Source: CAZAPG01 sp964486935
Lineage (GTDB): Bacteria > Chloroflexota > Anaerolineae > 4572-78 > J111
Direction of reading: 5' to 3'
DNA length: 64,000 bases
Assembly (NCBI GenBank): GCA_964486935.1
Contig: CAZAPG010000010.1
Coordinates: 112,087 to 176,086 of the forward strand
Below the pieces are notes generated by a model, which saw only the letters and a program-made list of their open reading frames with translations, ran no database searches and was not told the DNA's origin. Positions within the stretch are counted from its first letter, which is position 1. Every line of letters starts with the position of its first letter. A program made the position numbers and the translations under genes. Below are positions 33,320 to 41,742 of the stretch, one piece after another.

Positions 33320-34039
33320 TTAATTCCAGATGGTAGATTGCCCTTCGCTACGGATGATTAGATAATTCCACAGCGTTAAATGATGCCTGCGCGGTAAAAA
33401 TAGGCCGGCAGTAAAATCTGTTTGTTGCCCATTTTGTAATATTGGTTTGTGGCGATGAACTTCCCACGCAGGCCGCAATGGTTGGCGACGCCGGTCAAAA
33501 ACAACCGCCCGAAAGCCGCGTTCTTTCACCTGTTCCACCGCCGGTATTAAGAGCTGCAACTTAGCCAGCATCTTTCTCAGCCCGGCAATTTCCTCAACAG
33601 AGTGGTTGGGAGCCAAAACTTCGCGCAAACGGTCGGCCGTTGCCTCATTGGTGTTTTCCGACAAAATTTCATCAACCGTCTCCAGAAGCTGTGCGGTTTC
33701 AGCCTCTGTCACCGGCTTTTCCTTCAACTCAATTAACCCGGCCAGTTTATGATAATGTTGCTGCTCAAGCAATTTTAGCCAGGTATACGTTCGGTTTATT
33801 ACCCTGGGGCGCTCAATCAGGTTGTTTAATTTGGCCATCAATTCAAAAATTTCGTCTTCTCTGCAATGGAGCGCCAATTTTTGATGGGCGGCCAGTTTGG
33901 CAGTGGTCAGAGAAAAGCCAAAAACTGATTTCCAGGGATGACGAATATCACCGGAATAGATAATATCCTGTTTGCCATATGGCCAGCTTCTGGGTGAATA
34001 AAGAGAATCATTCGCTGCATCTTGAGAGTTGCTTATCAT
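33320..34039 (-). CDS. Hypothetical protein upstream of the MFS gene
   Basis: I choose ATG 34039 (GGAG 8 nt upstream) over ATG 34045; this gives 239 aa. The protein is soluble and helical with no signal peptide. The ends look beta-rich (FRAVVFDRRRQPLRPAWEV) around a helical, charged middle (about 70-165). I recognise no family or catalytic motif. It is co-transcribed with the MFS transporter, so it could modify or regulate its cargo, but this is only inferred from position. Confidence 0.6.
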   Translation of the reverse strand: MISNSQDAANDSLYSPRSWPYGKQDIIYSGDIRHPWKSVFGFSLTTAKLAAHQKLALHCREDEIFELMAKLNNLIERPRVINRTYTWLKLLEQQHYHKLAGLIELKEKPVTEAETAQLLETVDEILSENTNEATADRLREVLAPNHSVEEIAGLRKMLAKLQLLIPAVEQVKERGFRAVVFDRRRQPLRPAWEVHRHKPILQNGQQTDFTAGLFLPRRHHLTLWNYLIIRSEGQSTIWN

Positions 34040-34218
34040 TTCCATTACTCCGTGATTGCCAAAAGATTAAAACAGATTAGCTTTTTGACCCTGAACAAAA
34101 GTTTTTGTACTCTTAATATAGCTGCAAACCGTACCAAAAACGTTCCCTAATTCGCTCCAAAAAAATCTTTCTGGCAGATGTATCGGAATTATTCGACTCT
34201 TCAATTTGCGGTTTTGAT

Positions 34219-34224
34219 TATAAT
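34219..34224 (+). promoter_or_regulatory. Candidate -10 element for the cystathionine enzyme gene
   Basis: A perfect TATAAT lies 45 bp before ATG 34269 in an AT-rich stretch; no good -35 is seen. If used, the alternative start at 34233 would be almost at the transcript end, which favours 34269. Confidence 0.35.
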
Positions 34225-34268
34225 CATATCAAATGTTTAACAACAGACTAGCAAAGGACGCCAAAATA

Positions 34269-35417
34269 ATGCAAAAAGATTTTCACTTTGATACCCTGGC
34301 CATCCACGCCGGCCAGCCGCCCGACCCAACCACCGGCGCGGTAATGACCCCCATCTATCAAACCTCAACCTATGTGCAAACCGATTTGGGCAAACACAAA
34401 GGTTTTGAATACTCCCGCACCGACAACCCCACCCGCACGGCCCTGCAAAGCTGCATCGCCGCGCTGGAGGGAGGGGAGTACGGCCTGGCCTTTGCCTCGG
34501 GCATGGCGGCCACCGACACGCTGCTGCGGCTGGTTGGCCCCGGCCAGCACGTGTTGGTGGGGGATGACGTGTACGGCGGCACCTACCGGCTGTTTGACAA
34601 AATTCTGCGCCACTACGGCCTTGAGTTTAGCTATGTTAATATGGCCAATCTGTCTACCGTGGCCGATGCCATGCGCCCCGAGACCCGGCTGGTCTGGCTG
34701 GAAACGCCCACCAACCCTCTGCTCAAGCTGGCCGATATTGCCGCCATCAGCGAACTGGCCCACCGGCAGGCCGCCCAGGTGGTTGTTGACAACACCTTTG
34801 CCACGCCCTATTTGCAGCAGCCGCTCAAACTGGGGGCCGATTTTGTGGTTCACAGTACCACCAAATACATGGGTGGCCATTCTGATGTGGTTGGCGGGGC
34901 CATTGTCACCAGCGACCGGGCCGCCTACGACCAGCTAAAATTTTTGCAGAACGCCATCGGGGCCGTGCCGGGGCCAATGGACTGCTGGCTGGTGCTGCGC
35001 GGCCTCAAAACCCTGCCGCTGCGCATGGAGCGCCATTGCGCCAACGCCCGCCGGATTGCCGCTTTTCTGGCCGGCCATCCCGCGGTGGACAAGGTTTACT
35101 ATCCCGGCCTGGAATCAGACCCCGGCCACGCGCTGGCCACCCGGCAAATGCGCGATTTTGGGGGGATGATTTCATTCATCGTTAAGGGGGGGCTGGCAGC
35201 GGCCCGCCGGGTTGTAACCCGCACCGAAATTTTTGCCCTGGCCGAGTCGCTGGGCGGCGTAGAGTCCCTCATCGAGCAGCCGGCCAGCATGACCCACGCC
35301 TCCGTGGCCGATTCTGCGCTGGCCGTTGACCCCGGCCTGATTCGCCTCTCCGTTGGCATTGAGCATATTGATGATTTGCTGGCGGATTTGGAGGCAGCGA
35401 TGAAGGAGTTGGATTAG
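34269..35417 (+). CDS. Cystathionine gamma-lyase / gamma-synthase (PLP enzyme)
   Basis: I choose ATG 34269 (AAAGGA upstream), giving 382 aa, the family length. Motifs of the Cys/Met-metabolism PLP family are present: YQTSTYVQ, EYSRTDNPTR with the active-site Tyr/Arg, the GMAAT loop, VDNTFATPYLQQP and the PLP-lysine in HSTTKYMGGHSD near residue 199, then the C-terminal ESLGGVESL and RLSVGIEH. The enzyme could split cystathionine to cysteine (lyase) or make it from homoserine esters (synthase); these are hard to separate by sequence. The convergent cystathionine beta-synthase favours the lyase role in reverse transsulfuration. Confidence 0.88.
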   Translation: MQKDFHFDTLAIHAGQPPDPTTGAVMTPIYQTSTYVQTDLGKHKGFEYSRTDNPTRTALQSCIAALEGGEYGLAFASGMAATDTLLRLVGPGQHVLVGDDVYGGTYRLFDKILRHYGLEFSYVNMANLSTVADAMRPETRLVWLETPTNPLLKLADIAAISELAHRQAAQVVVDNTFATPYLQQPLKLGADFVVHSTTKYMGGHSDVVGGAIVTSDRAAYDQLKFLQNAIGAVPGPMDCWLVLRGLKTLPLRMERHCANARRIAAFLAGHPAVDKVYYPGLESDPGHALATRQMRDFGGMISFIVKGGLAAARRVVTRTEIFALAESLGGVESLIEQPASMTHASVADSALAVDPGLIRLSVGIEHIDDLLADLEAAMKELD

Positions 35418-35455
35418 GCAACCCTCGCTCCCAAAATAGCTGATTTTACAGTAGA

Positions 35456-35525
35456 CGTAGTGCGTAGTGCGGGTTGCGTGACAAATTTTTTACGCACTAC
35501 ATGCTACGCACCACGTTCTACTTCA
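35456..35525. repeat. Heptamer palindrome between convergent sulfur genes
   Basis: Left heptamers (CGTAGTG, CGTAGTG, CGGGTTG, CGTGACA from 35456) face right heptamers (TACGCAC, TACATGC, TACGCAC, CACGTTC, TACTTCA from 35491) and can form a long imperfect hairpin. The stop codon of cystathionine beta-synthase (35518-35520) lies within the right arm. Confidence 0.75.
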
Positions 35526-36945
35526 CCTGCCCGGTCAAAAAGTCCAGCAGGTCGATTTTGGTAATGATGCCGGCCAGCTTGTCGTCATCCACTACCAGCA
35601 CAACGCGGCGGGTGGTGAAAACGCTCATCAGCGACTCCAGTTGGGTATCGGATGAGATGGTGGCCACATCGCTGCGAATGAGCGACTCGATGGTTTCCGA
35701 CGGTTCGTGATGATGACCGGCCATTAACATATGGTCCAGCAGCTCCACCTCGGTCACAATGCCAACCAGCCGGCCATCGTTTTCCACCACCGGCACCTGC
35801 GAGATGTCGTGCGCTTTCATCAGCCGGATGACCTCGGTTTGCAAATCGGCGGGGTGGGCGGTGTAAAGCGTCTGGTCGGTTTTGCAATTGAGCACATCCA
35901 GCACGCGAATTTCGGCCCAGGTTGATTCCAGGAAGCCGTTTTCGCGCATCCAGTCATCGTCAAACACCTTGCTCAAATAGCGCGAGCCGGAGTCTGGCAG
36001 AATGACGACCACTGTGGCATCCGGTCCCAAATCGTGGTGGCGAATATAATGCAGCGCCCCGGCCACCGCCGAGCCGGACGACCCCCCGCAAAAAATTCCC
36101 TCCTCGCGCACCAGCCGGCGAGTCATCAAAAATGATTCTTTGTCGGTAACCTGCACGGTATCATCAATCACCGACAGGTCAAGCGTGCCGGGCAGAAAAT
36201 CCTCACCGATGCCCTCAACCTTGTAGGTGTGGGCCGGCGTCATTCTGCCGGTTTGAAATAACTCATGCAACAATGAGCCGATGGGGTCTACCCCCACAAT
36301 TTTAATGGCCGGATTCTGCTCTTTCAGGTAGCGACCCACGCCGGTAATGGTGCCGCCGGTGCCCATGCCGGCTACAAACACATCGATCTTGCCGCCGGTT
36401 TGCTGCCAGATTTCCGGCCCGGTGATTTGATAGTGGGCCTGGGGGTTGGCCGGGTTGTGGTACTGGTTGGCCAAAATGGCGTTGGGGGTTTCTTCAACAA
36501 TCCGTTTGGAAACGGAGTAATAGCTGCGGGGATCATCCGGCTCAACCGCTGTGGGGGTAATCACCACCTGCGCCCCGTAAGCCCGCAACAGTTGAATTTT
36601 CTCATTGCTCATTTTGTCGGGCATCACAAAAATGCATTTGTAACCTTTTAACGCGGCGGCAATGGCCAGCCCCACGCCGGTGTTGCCGCTGGTGCCCTCA
36701 ACAATGGTGCCGCCGGCTTTGAGTTTGCCGCTGCGTTCGGCATCTTCAATAATGGCCGGCCCGATGCGGTCTTTCACCGAGCCGCCGGGATTGAAAAATT
36801 CCACCTTGGCCAGCACGGTTGGCCTTACGCCGCGTGTCACCCGGCTCAGTTGCACCAATGGAGTGTGTCCAATGGTAGTCAAAATGTTTTTATGGATGGC
36901 AATGGTTTCAGTGGCCAAGCCATCTACTGCCGTAGCAATACTCAT
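35518..36945 (-). CDS. Cystathionine beta-synthase with CBS domain pair
   Basis: The N-terminal two-thirds is a fold-type II PLP enzyme: PLP-lysine K58 in NPGGSVKDR, the substrate loop GTSGNTG, the PLP-phosphate loop AGMGTGGTITGVG, and a GGSSGSA serine site. Residues about 340-475 hold two CBS motifs (ISQVPVVENDGRLVGIVTE and a second ending KLAGIITKIDLLDFL), as in animal and some bacterial enzymes, where they regulate activity by nucleotide or S-adenosylmethionine binding. The 475-aa length fits. The enzyme condenses serine and homocysteine to cystathionine. The last codons and stop fall in a heptamer repeat. No haem-binding N-terminal segment is present. Confidence 0.9.
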   Translation of the reverse strand: MSIATAVDGLATETIAIHKNILTTIGHTPLVQLSRVTRGVRPTVLAKVEFFNPGGSVKDRIGPAIIEDAERSGKLKAGGTIVEGTSGNTGVGLAIAAALKGYKCIFVMPDKMSNEKIQLLRAYGAQVVITPTAVEPDDPRSYYSVSKRIVEETPNAILANQYHNPANPQAHYQITGPEIWQQTGGKIDVFVAGMGTGGTITGVGRYLKEQNPAIKIVGVDPIGSLLHELFQTGRMTPAHTYKVEGIGEDFLPGTLDLSVIDDTVQVTDKESFLMTRRLVREEGIFCGGSSGSAVAGALHYIRHHDLGPDATVVVILPDSGSRYLSKVFDDDWMRENGFLESTWAEIRVLDVLNCKTDQTLYTAHPADLQTEVIRLMKAHDISQVPVVENDGRLVGIVTEVELLDHMLMAGHHHEPSETIESLIRSDVATISSDTQLESLMSVFTTRRVVLVVDDDKLAGIITKIDLLDFLTGQVK

Positions 36946-37298
36946 TGTCGATTACTCTCCTGATTTACATAATTTTTGCAGTGCGCTACCAATTTTGGAT
37001 GATTAAAAATATGTGTGGTATCATCGAGTTGAGTTGAGGAAAAACAGCGATTAAAATTTGCGCTCAATTTCATTATACGGATGCAGCCAATCCGATACAA
37101 GAAAGTGATTCTGAAACACGAAAACCCGTTTCACAGGAGTGTGACCGAGCCTACGGCGCAGCGCCGAGAATGAAAATCAGGAACACAGAGAACGCAAAGA
37201 TGACACAGAGCGACACAAAGTTTTTTAATATTTCTCTGTGTGGCTTTGTGAGGTCTCGGTGTAACTCTGCGTAATTTTATTTTCACAGGAGCTAATCA
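36946..37298. other. Divergent intergenic region with heptamer hairpin
   Basis: No gene is seen. It starts with the upstream region of cystathionine beta-synthase. A GCCTACGGCGCAGCGCCGAG segment (37149-37169) resembles 38098-38117. From 37182 to 37272 a degenerate heptamer array (CACAGAG, AACGCAA, AGATGAC, ACAGAGC, GACACAA) faces a complementary one (CTCTGTG, TGGCTTT, GTGAGGT, CTCGGTG) across a T-rich loop. AGGAG precedes the next start. Confidence 0.65.
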
Positions 37299-38078
37299 AT
37301 GCGATTGAAAGACAAAGTGATTATTGTAACCGGCAGCACTACCGGCATTGGCGAGGCGACAGCCCGGCGCTGCGTGGCCGAAGGGGCCAAAGTGGTGGTG
37401 CATGGCCGCGACCGGCAGCGCGGCCAGCAATTGGTGGCCGGGTTGGGCCAGGCCGCCCACCTGCACATTGATGATATTGCCGACCCGCAGGCGCCGCAGC
37501 GGCTGGTGGAGGCGGCCATTGGCGCCTTCGGCAGGCTGGATGGCATTGTGAATAACGCCGCCTGGATTATCCGCAGCACGCTGTACACCACCGATGTGGA
37601 GATGTTTGACCGGGTGATGGCCACCAATGTGCGCGCCCCGTTTTTGTTGATTAAGGCGGGCATCGAGTACCTCAAGCAGAGCCGCGGCTCGGTGGTGAAT
37701 ATTGGCTCGATTAACGCCTACACCGGCGAGGCCCGCCAATTTGCCTACAGCATTTCCAAAGGCGCGCTGATGACCCTCTCTCGCCATCTGGCCAACGCCT
37801 TTGCCGCCGAGCAGGTCCGCTTTACCCATTTTAACGTGGGCTGGGTCATCACCCCCAACGAGTACAAACTCAAAATGATCGAGGGGCTGCCCGAAGGCTG
37901 GTCTGACAACCCCGACCCCGACAGCGTGCCTGCCGGCAAAATGACCCAGCCGGACGAGATTGCCGCCCACGCCGTTTTCTGGCTCAGCGATGAGAGCCGG
38001 CCTATCTCCGGCAGTGTCATTGATTTGGAGCAATACCCCATTATCGGCCGCATCCCGCTAAAAGAGGGCGATCAATAG
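37299..38078 (+). CDS. SDR family oxidoreductase
   Basis: The 259-aa Rossmann enzyme has TGSTTGIGEATA (cofactor loop), HIDDIAD after beta-3, NNAAW, the catalytic Ser in GSINAYTG, YxxxK in YSISKGALM, and a C-terminal GSVIDLEQYPIIGR. All classical SDR catalytic residues are present. AGGAG lies 8 nt upstream of the ATG. It is followed by an esterase-type hydrolase on the same strand, so the two may form a small catabolic unit. The substrate is unknown, though an Asp at the end of beta-2 is absent and VVVHGRDRQRG suggests NADP preference. Confidence 0.85.
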   Translation: MRLKDKVIIVTGSTTGIGEATARRCVAEGAKVVVHGRDRQRGQQLVAGLGQAAHLHIDDIADPQAPQRLVEAAIGAFGRLDGIVNNAAWIIRSTLYTTDVEMFDRVMATNVRAPFLLIKAGIEYLKQSRGSVVNIGSINAYTGEARQFAYSISKGALMTLSRHLANAFAAEQVRFTHFNVGWVITPNEYKLKMIEGLPEGWSDNPDPDSVPAGKMTQPDEIAAHAVFWLSDESRPISGSVIDLEQYPIIGRIPLKEGDQ

Positions 38079-38130
38079 GGGTGGGGCCGCCCCAAACGCC
38101 TTCAGCGAAGACGAGAATAAGAAACTGGTC

Positions 38131-38193
38131 CACCCCCACCCGTCGCCTGCGGCAATTCCCTCCCCCTGCCAGGAGGAGGGATGGGATGGGGGT
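38131..38193. repeat. C/G-rich imperfect palindrome between SDR and esterase genes
   Basis: A CCACCCCCACCCG/TCCCTCCCCC arm faces AGGAGGAGGGATGGGATGGG just before the esterase ribosome-binding site. It could form an intercistronic hairpin. Confidence 0.5.
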
Positions 38194-38210
38194 TATTTTC
38201 AGGAGAGATT

Positions 38211-38888
38211 ATGTCACAGCAAGCGCACGTTTTTGAAACCCGAATGACGCACACAACCCAACTCAACTACCTGCTCCATTTGCCCATGGATTACAGGCCG
38301 GATGGAGCGCAGCAATGGCCGCTGATTCTGTTTTTGCACGGAGCCGGCGAGCGCGGCAGCGATCTGGAGCAAATAAAAATCCACGGCATACCCAAAATTG
38401 TGGCGCAGCAGCCGGATTTTCCTTTCATCACCATTTCGCCGCAGTGCCCGGAAAATGAGTGGTGGCTGGACAAAATTGAGGCGTTGAGCCGCTTAATTGA
38501 CGAAGTGGCGGCCAATTATGCGGTTGATACCCGCCGCATCTACCTGACCGGCCTGAGCATGGGCGGCCACGGCTGCTGGCATTTGGCGACCACCTACCCG
38601 CAGCGATTCGCCGCCATAGCGCCTATCTGCGGTTGGGCGACGCGGCTGCTGGGTTTTCCAGAGCGGGTGTACGTGCTAAATGATGTGCCGGTCTGGGCCT
38701 TTCACGGCGCAAAGGATGACATTGTGCCGGTGGGCGAGTCAGAAAAGCTGGTTGACGCGCTCAATGCCTGCGGCGGCAACGCCCGCTTCACCATCTACCC
38801 CCACGCCGAGCACGACTCCTGGACACAAACCTACGATAACCCGGAGTTGTATGAGTGGTTTTTGCGGCATAAGCTATCCTCTCAGTGA
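38211..38888 (+). CDS. Alpha/beta-hydrolase esterase
   Basis: I place the start at ATG 38211 with AGGAGAG upstream (225 aa); the frame is open to 38181 without a signal. The fold shows LFLHGAGERGSD (oxyanion region), the nucleophile elbow GLSMGGHGCW with Ser, the acid in HGAKDDIVPV and His in YPHAEHDSW. This is the feruloyl/PHB-depolymerase-like or dienelactone-hydrolase-like esterase type, often called a predicted peptidase or phospholipase/carboxylesterase. No signal peptide is present, so it is cytoplasmic. It lies 132 bp after the SDR gene and converges on recJ. Confidence 0.85.
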   Translation: MSQQAHVFETRMTHTTQLNYLLHLPMDYRPDGAQQWPLILFLHGAGERGSDLEQIKIHGIPKIVAQQPDFPFITISPQCPENEWWLDKIEALSRLIDEVAANYAVDTRRIYLTGLSMGGHGCWHLATTYPQRFAAIAPICGWATRLLGFPERVYVLNDVPVWAFHGAKDDIVPVGESEKLVDALNACGGNARFTIYPHAEHDSWTQTYDNPELYEWFLRHKLSSQ

Positions 38889-38900
38889 TTCGGGATAAGG

Positions 38901-38968
38901 TAGGGGCGAGGCAACGCAAATTGGCGTATGAGCGCAAATAATACGCTTTCCGAGTTGCCTCGCCCCTA
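38901..38968. repeat. Dispersed hairpin with TAGGGGCGAGGC arm (copy 2)
   Basis: TAGGGGCGAGGCAAC (38901-38915) pairs perfectly with 38954-38968. It lies between convergent esterase and recJ genes and is followed by TTTTT on the plus strand, so it may serve as a terminator. Confidence 0.8.
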
Positions 38969-38990
38969 TCTGTTTTTGAAAAGAAAGCTG

Positions 38991-41285
38991 TTAACTAACA
39001 GTTTTTCTCAATGAGGTCAAATTTGCCTGCCGGAAAAATTGGCGATAGGCTGCGGTTTCGGCCAGAGCGGATTTGAGAACGGTTTCAACGGTGGCGGCTT
39101 CTGCGGCGGGCGGCTGCTGCGCCGGTCGAACGACCACCAGTTCCTCTTCCTCGGCGTAAAAAGTCAGCTTGCCCTGGGCTACCAGCCAATTCAGCCCCAA
39201 CCGGGTGGTTGAGACCCGATGCCCCAGCGCGGCGGCCAGCTCCTCCCAAATAAGTTCGCCCTCTTTGTGAGCCAGGGCGTATTTGACCAGCCCCAGCAAC
39301 TGTTTGACAAACGCGCCAAAGCCATCCAATGGCGAGGGCAGTCCGACCACAATAACCTCTTTTGGCCTGACTGCGGTAATTGCCTGCTGAAAAATATCCT
39401 GGTCCGGCGGGGCGGTCCAGATAACCAGCGTGCCGGCGGGGTGCAGTTGGTGGCGACGGCGTGGCGCGTGACGAGTAACGAATGAGGAATAGATATCCCC
39501 TTCGGCCCACAGAATTTTGGATTTTAGATTTTGGATTTTGGACTCAATATTCTCAGCTTGTCGCCAGTCAATAAAATCGGGGGCGGCAATAACGGGGGCC
39601 GGTTCCCACTCGCGGATGGCAACCAGTTCCAGTTGCAGGGCGTCGCCGCCGGCAAAATCATCGGGGCTAAGAGTGAAGGCCAGGTCGAACCGGCCTTGCG
39701 GCGATGCTTCGGCCGCGCCACCCCACCAGATGAGTTGCTGCCGGTAGCCCGACTCATCTTCAACCACCAGCTTTTTGTGGTTGCGACTTTTGCCAAAAAT
39801 CATCTGGTCTACCAGCCGCAGGCCGGCGCAGCCCAGCCGCACCGGCGGATTGCCCGCGCCAAAGGGGGCCAATCGCTGGATAGTGGTCAACAAATTAATG
39901 GATGCTTGCGGCAATGCCACCATCAAATCAAGCCGGATGGATTTTTCCGGCGCTGGCCGGCAGTCGGTCAGCGCCGCCGAAAGGCCCCGGCGGAAATCGG
40001 TCAGGTTTTCGGGCTTGATGGTCAGCCCGGCGGCCAGAGGGTGTCCCCCAAAACTAACCAGCAACTCCGCTTGAGTTTTGAGGGCCTGGTGAATATCACA
40101 ACCGGGCACGGAGCGGGCCGAGCCGCGCCCCAGGCCGTCGGGCCGCAGGCTAATGAGTATGGCCGGTTTGCCATATTGCTCGGCCACCCGGCTGGCGGCA
40201 ATGCCAATTACGCCGGGGTGCCAGTCGGCAGAGGCCAGCACAATGGCGTTATACTCGGCCAGCGCGGGCGTATCTTCGAGCTGGCTGAGAGCCTGCACCA
40301 CTACCCGGTCTACCAGCATTTTGCGCCGGTCGTTGAGCGCTTCCAGTTGAAGAGCAATAATGCGGGCGCGGCTCAAATCGGTGGTGGTCAATAGCTCCAC
40401 GGCCAGGTTGGCGTCGCCCAGCCGGCCCAGCGCGTTGAGTCGAGGGGCCAGCCAAAAACCAATATGCTCTTCGGTCATACGACTGGTTTTGAGGTTGGCC
40501 TGCTCAATCAGCGCGTGGAGGCCGGTGCGGGCGCTTTGATTGAGGGCGACCAGCCCCTGTTGCAGCAGGTAGCGGGTATCGCCGCTCTGGTGGGCCACAT
40601 CGGCCACAATGCCCAGCGCCACCAAATCCAGCAGCGACTCGGCGGCGGCAGGGCGTCCGTGAGCCTGATAAAGCGCCTGGGCCAGTTTGTAGGCAACGCC
40701 CACACCGGGGAGTTCGCGTAGCAAATGGTCTGCCGGCAGGCGTTTGGGATTGATAATAGCTTGCGCCAGGGGCAGGTCACCGGGCAGGTCGTGGTGGTCG
40801 GTAATAATGACATCCACCCCGGCGGCCTGGGCGGCGGCTATCGCCTCGTGTTCGCTGATGCCGGTATCGCAGGTCAGGATCAGGTCGATGCCTTCGGCCA
40901 GCAGCCGGTTAAGCGCGGGCAGTTTGATACCATGACTTTCAGTCAGCCGGTTGGGGATGTAGTAACGCGCGCGCGCGCCCAAGTTTTGCAATGACTCAAC
41001 CAGCAGCGTGGCGGCGGTCTGGCCGTCCACGTCAAAATCGCCCCATACGCAAATGGATTCGCCGCGCTCGATGGCTTGATTGAGCCGGACGACGGCCCTG
41101 TCTATATCGGGTAGTTCAGCGGGGGGCGCGGGTTGGTAGTGGGCCGGCTCTAAAAAAGCGCGGGCCTGCTCAACGGTTAGCAAACCCCGCTGGGCCAGCA
41201 GTTGGGCCAGCAGCGGGTCGCCGGTATAGGCCAGTAAATCGGCAGGAACATCTGCTTGGGGGGGAAATTGCCAGGTGAGCGTCAT
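38991..41285 (-). CDS. recJ: Single-stranded-DNA-specific exonuclease RecJ
   Basis: RecJ degrades single-stranded DNA 5'-3' in recombination and repair. The DHH domain has WGDFDVDGQTAATLL near residue 80, TCDTGISEHEA, and the signature DHHDLPG near 160. The DHHA1 domain carries SFGGHPLAAGLTI near 405. The OB domain follows. A C-terminal extension (about 570-764) includes a heptamer-encoded, low-complexity insert at about 580-607 (KIQNLKSKI and SSFVTRHAPRRRH). The core is complete, so activity is expected. The start overlaps the stop of the upstream 103-aa gene in ATGA. Confidence 0.92.
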   Translation of the reverse strand: MTLTWQFPPQADVPADLLAYTGDPLLAQLLAQRGLLTVEQARAFLEPAHYQPAPPAELPDIDRAVVRLNQAIERGESICVWGDFDVDGQTAATLLVESLQNLGARARYYIPNRLTESHGIKLPALNRLLAEGIDLILTCDTGISEHEAIAAAQAAGVDVIITDHHDLPGDLPLAQAIINPKRLPADHLLRELPGVGVAYKLAQALYQAHGRPAAAESLLDLVALGIVADVAHQSGDTRYLLQQGLVALNQSARTGLHALIEQANLKTSRMTEEHIGFWLAPRLNALGRLGDANLAVELLTTTDLSRARIIALQLEALNDRRKMLVDRVVVQALSQLEDTPALAEYNAIVLASADWHPGVIGIAASRVAEQYGKPAILISLRPDGLGRGSARSVPGCDIHQALKTQAELLVSFGGHPLAAGLTIKPENLTDFRRGLSAALTDCRPAPEKSIRLDLMVALPQASINLLTTIQRLAPFGAGNPPVRLGCAGLRLVDQMIFGKSRNHKKLVVEDESGYRQQLIWWGGAAEASPQGRFDLAFTLSPDDFAGGDALQLELVAIREWEPAPVIAAPDFIDWRQAENIESKIQNLKSKILWAEGDIYSSFVTRHAPRRRHQLHPAGTLVIWTAPPDQDIFQQAITAVRPKEVIVVGLPSPLDGFGAFVKQLLGLVKYALAHKEGELIWEELAAALGHRVSTTRLGLNWLVAQGKLTFYAEEEELVVVRPAQQPPAAEAATVETVLKSALAETAAYRQFFRQANLTSLRKTVS
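39466..39547. repeat. Two heptamer arrays inside recJ
   Basis: GCGTGAC, GAGTAAC, GAATGAG, GAATAGA occupy 39466-39493. AATTTTG, GATTTTA, GATTTTG, GATTTTG, GACTCAA occupy 39513-39547. Both are read in frame within the RecJ C-terminal extension. Confidence 0.8.
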
Positions 41286-41593
41286 TCCAAATCTTTTAAC
41301 CAGTTTTCTCTGACCTGCCGGTTGCGTTCTTGCGTCCAGTCGGCGCGGTCTCGCGCATCGAGAATTTGCTCAACCAACCGGTCAAAATCAATTCCTTCGG
41401 CCCGGGCCTGTTCCACGCCGGTGTTTCTAACCAGCCGCAACGCATCGAGTAATTCTTTTCCAACCTCCTCCGGCGGCGCGTTTTCGGGGTAATATCGCCA
41501 ATCTTCCTGAGCCTCTTCCAGGTCAACCACCATTTGAGCCAGGGTGTGGGGGTAGAGGGTAGCAAGGAGGGTTTGGAACAATTTTTGATTCAC
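41282..41593 (-). CDS. Small acidic helical protein coupled to recJ
   Basis: This 103-aa frame ends in an ATGA overlap with the recJ start, which implies coupling. The product is acidic and helical (e.g. VVDLEEAQEDWRYYPENAPP) with no Cys, signal or membrane segment. I recognise no family. Its position between a nuclease/helicase set and recJ suggests a DNA-processing accessory, but this rests on location only. Confidence 0.6.
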   Translation of the reverse strand: MNQKLFQTLLATLYPHTLAQMVVDLEEAQEDWRYYPENAPPEEVGKELLDALRLVRNTGVEQARAEGIDFDRLVEQILDARDRADWTQERNRQVRENWLKDLE

Positions 41594-41617
41594 GGTGTTT
41601 CTCCTGAATACTTCTTA

Positions 41618-41711
41618 ATCACGAATAGCACCAATTCAGCGAATATCACAAATAGTTTTAAAAACTATTGTAAATTCGTGTTATTCGTCTATTCGAGCCA
41701 TTTGTGATTAG
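41618..41711. repeat. Heptamer hairpin between nuclease and small acidic gene
   Basis: CACGAAT, AGCACCA, ATTCAGC, GAATATC, ACAAATA face a complementary set ending TTTGTGATTA around an A/T-rich core (TTTTAAAA). The ends (AATCACGAAT and TTTGTGATT) are nearly complementary. Confidence 0.65.
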
Positions 41712-41742
41712 ATTTATTTACTAATTACTATTACCGATCTCC

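Noticed and set aside
34120..34232. tRNA or small RNA gene in the gap before the cystathionine enzyme
   Set aside because: I found no cloverleaf arms or strong hairpin; it is only AT-rich promoter-like sequence.
39531..40394. 287-codon plus-strand frame antisense to recJ
   Set aside because: It is a shadow of RecJ, whose DHH and DHHA1 motifs are on the minus strand.
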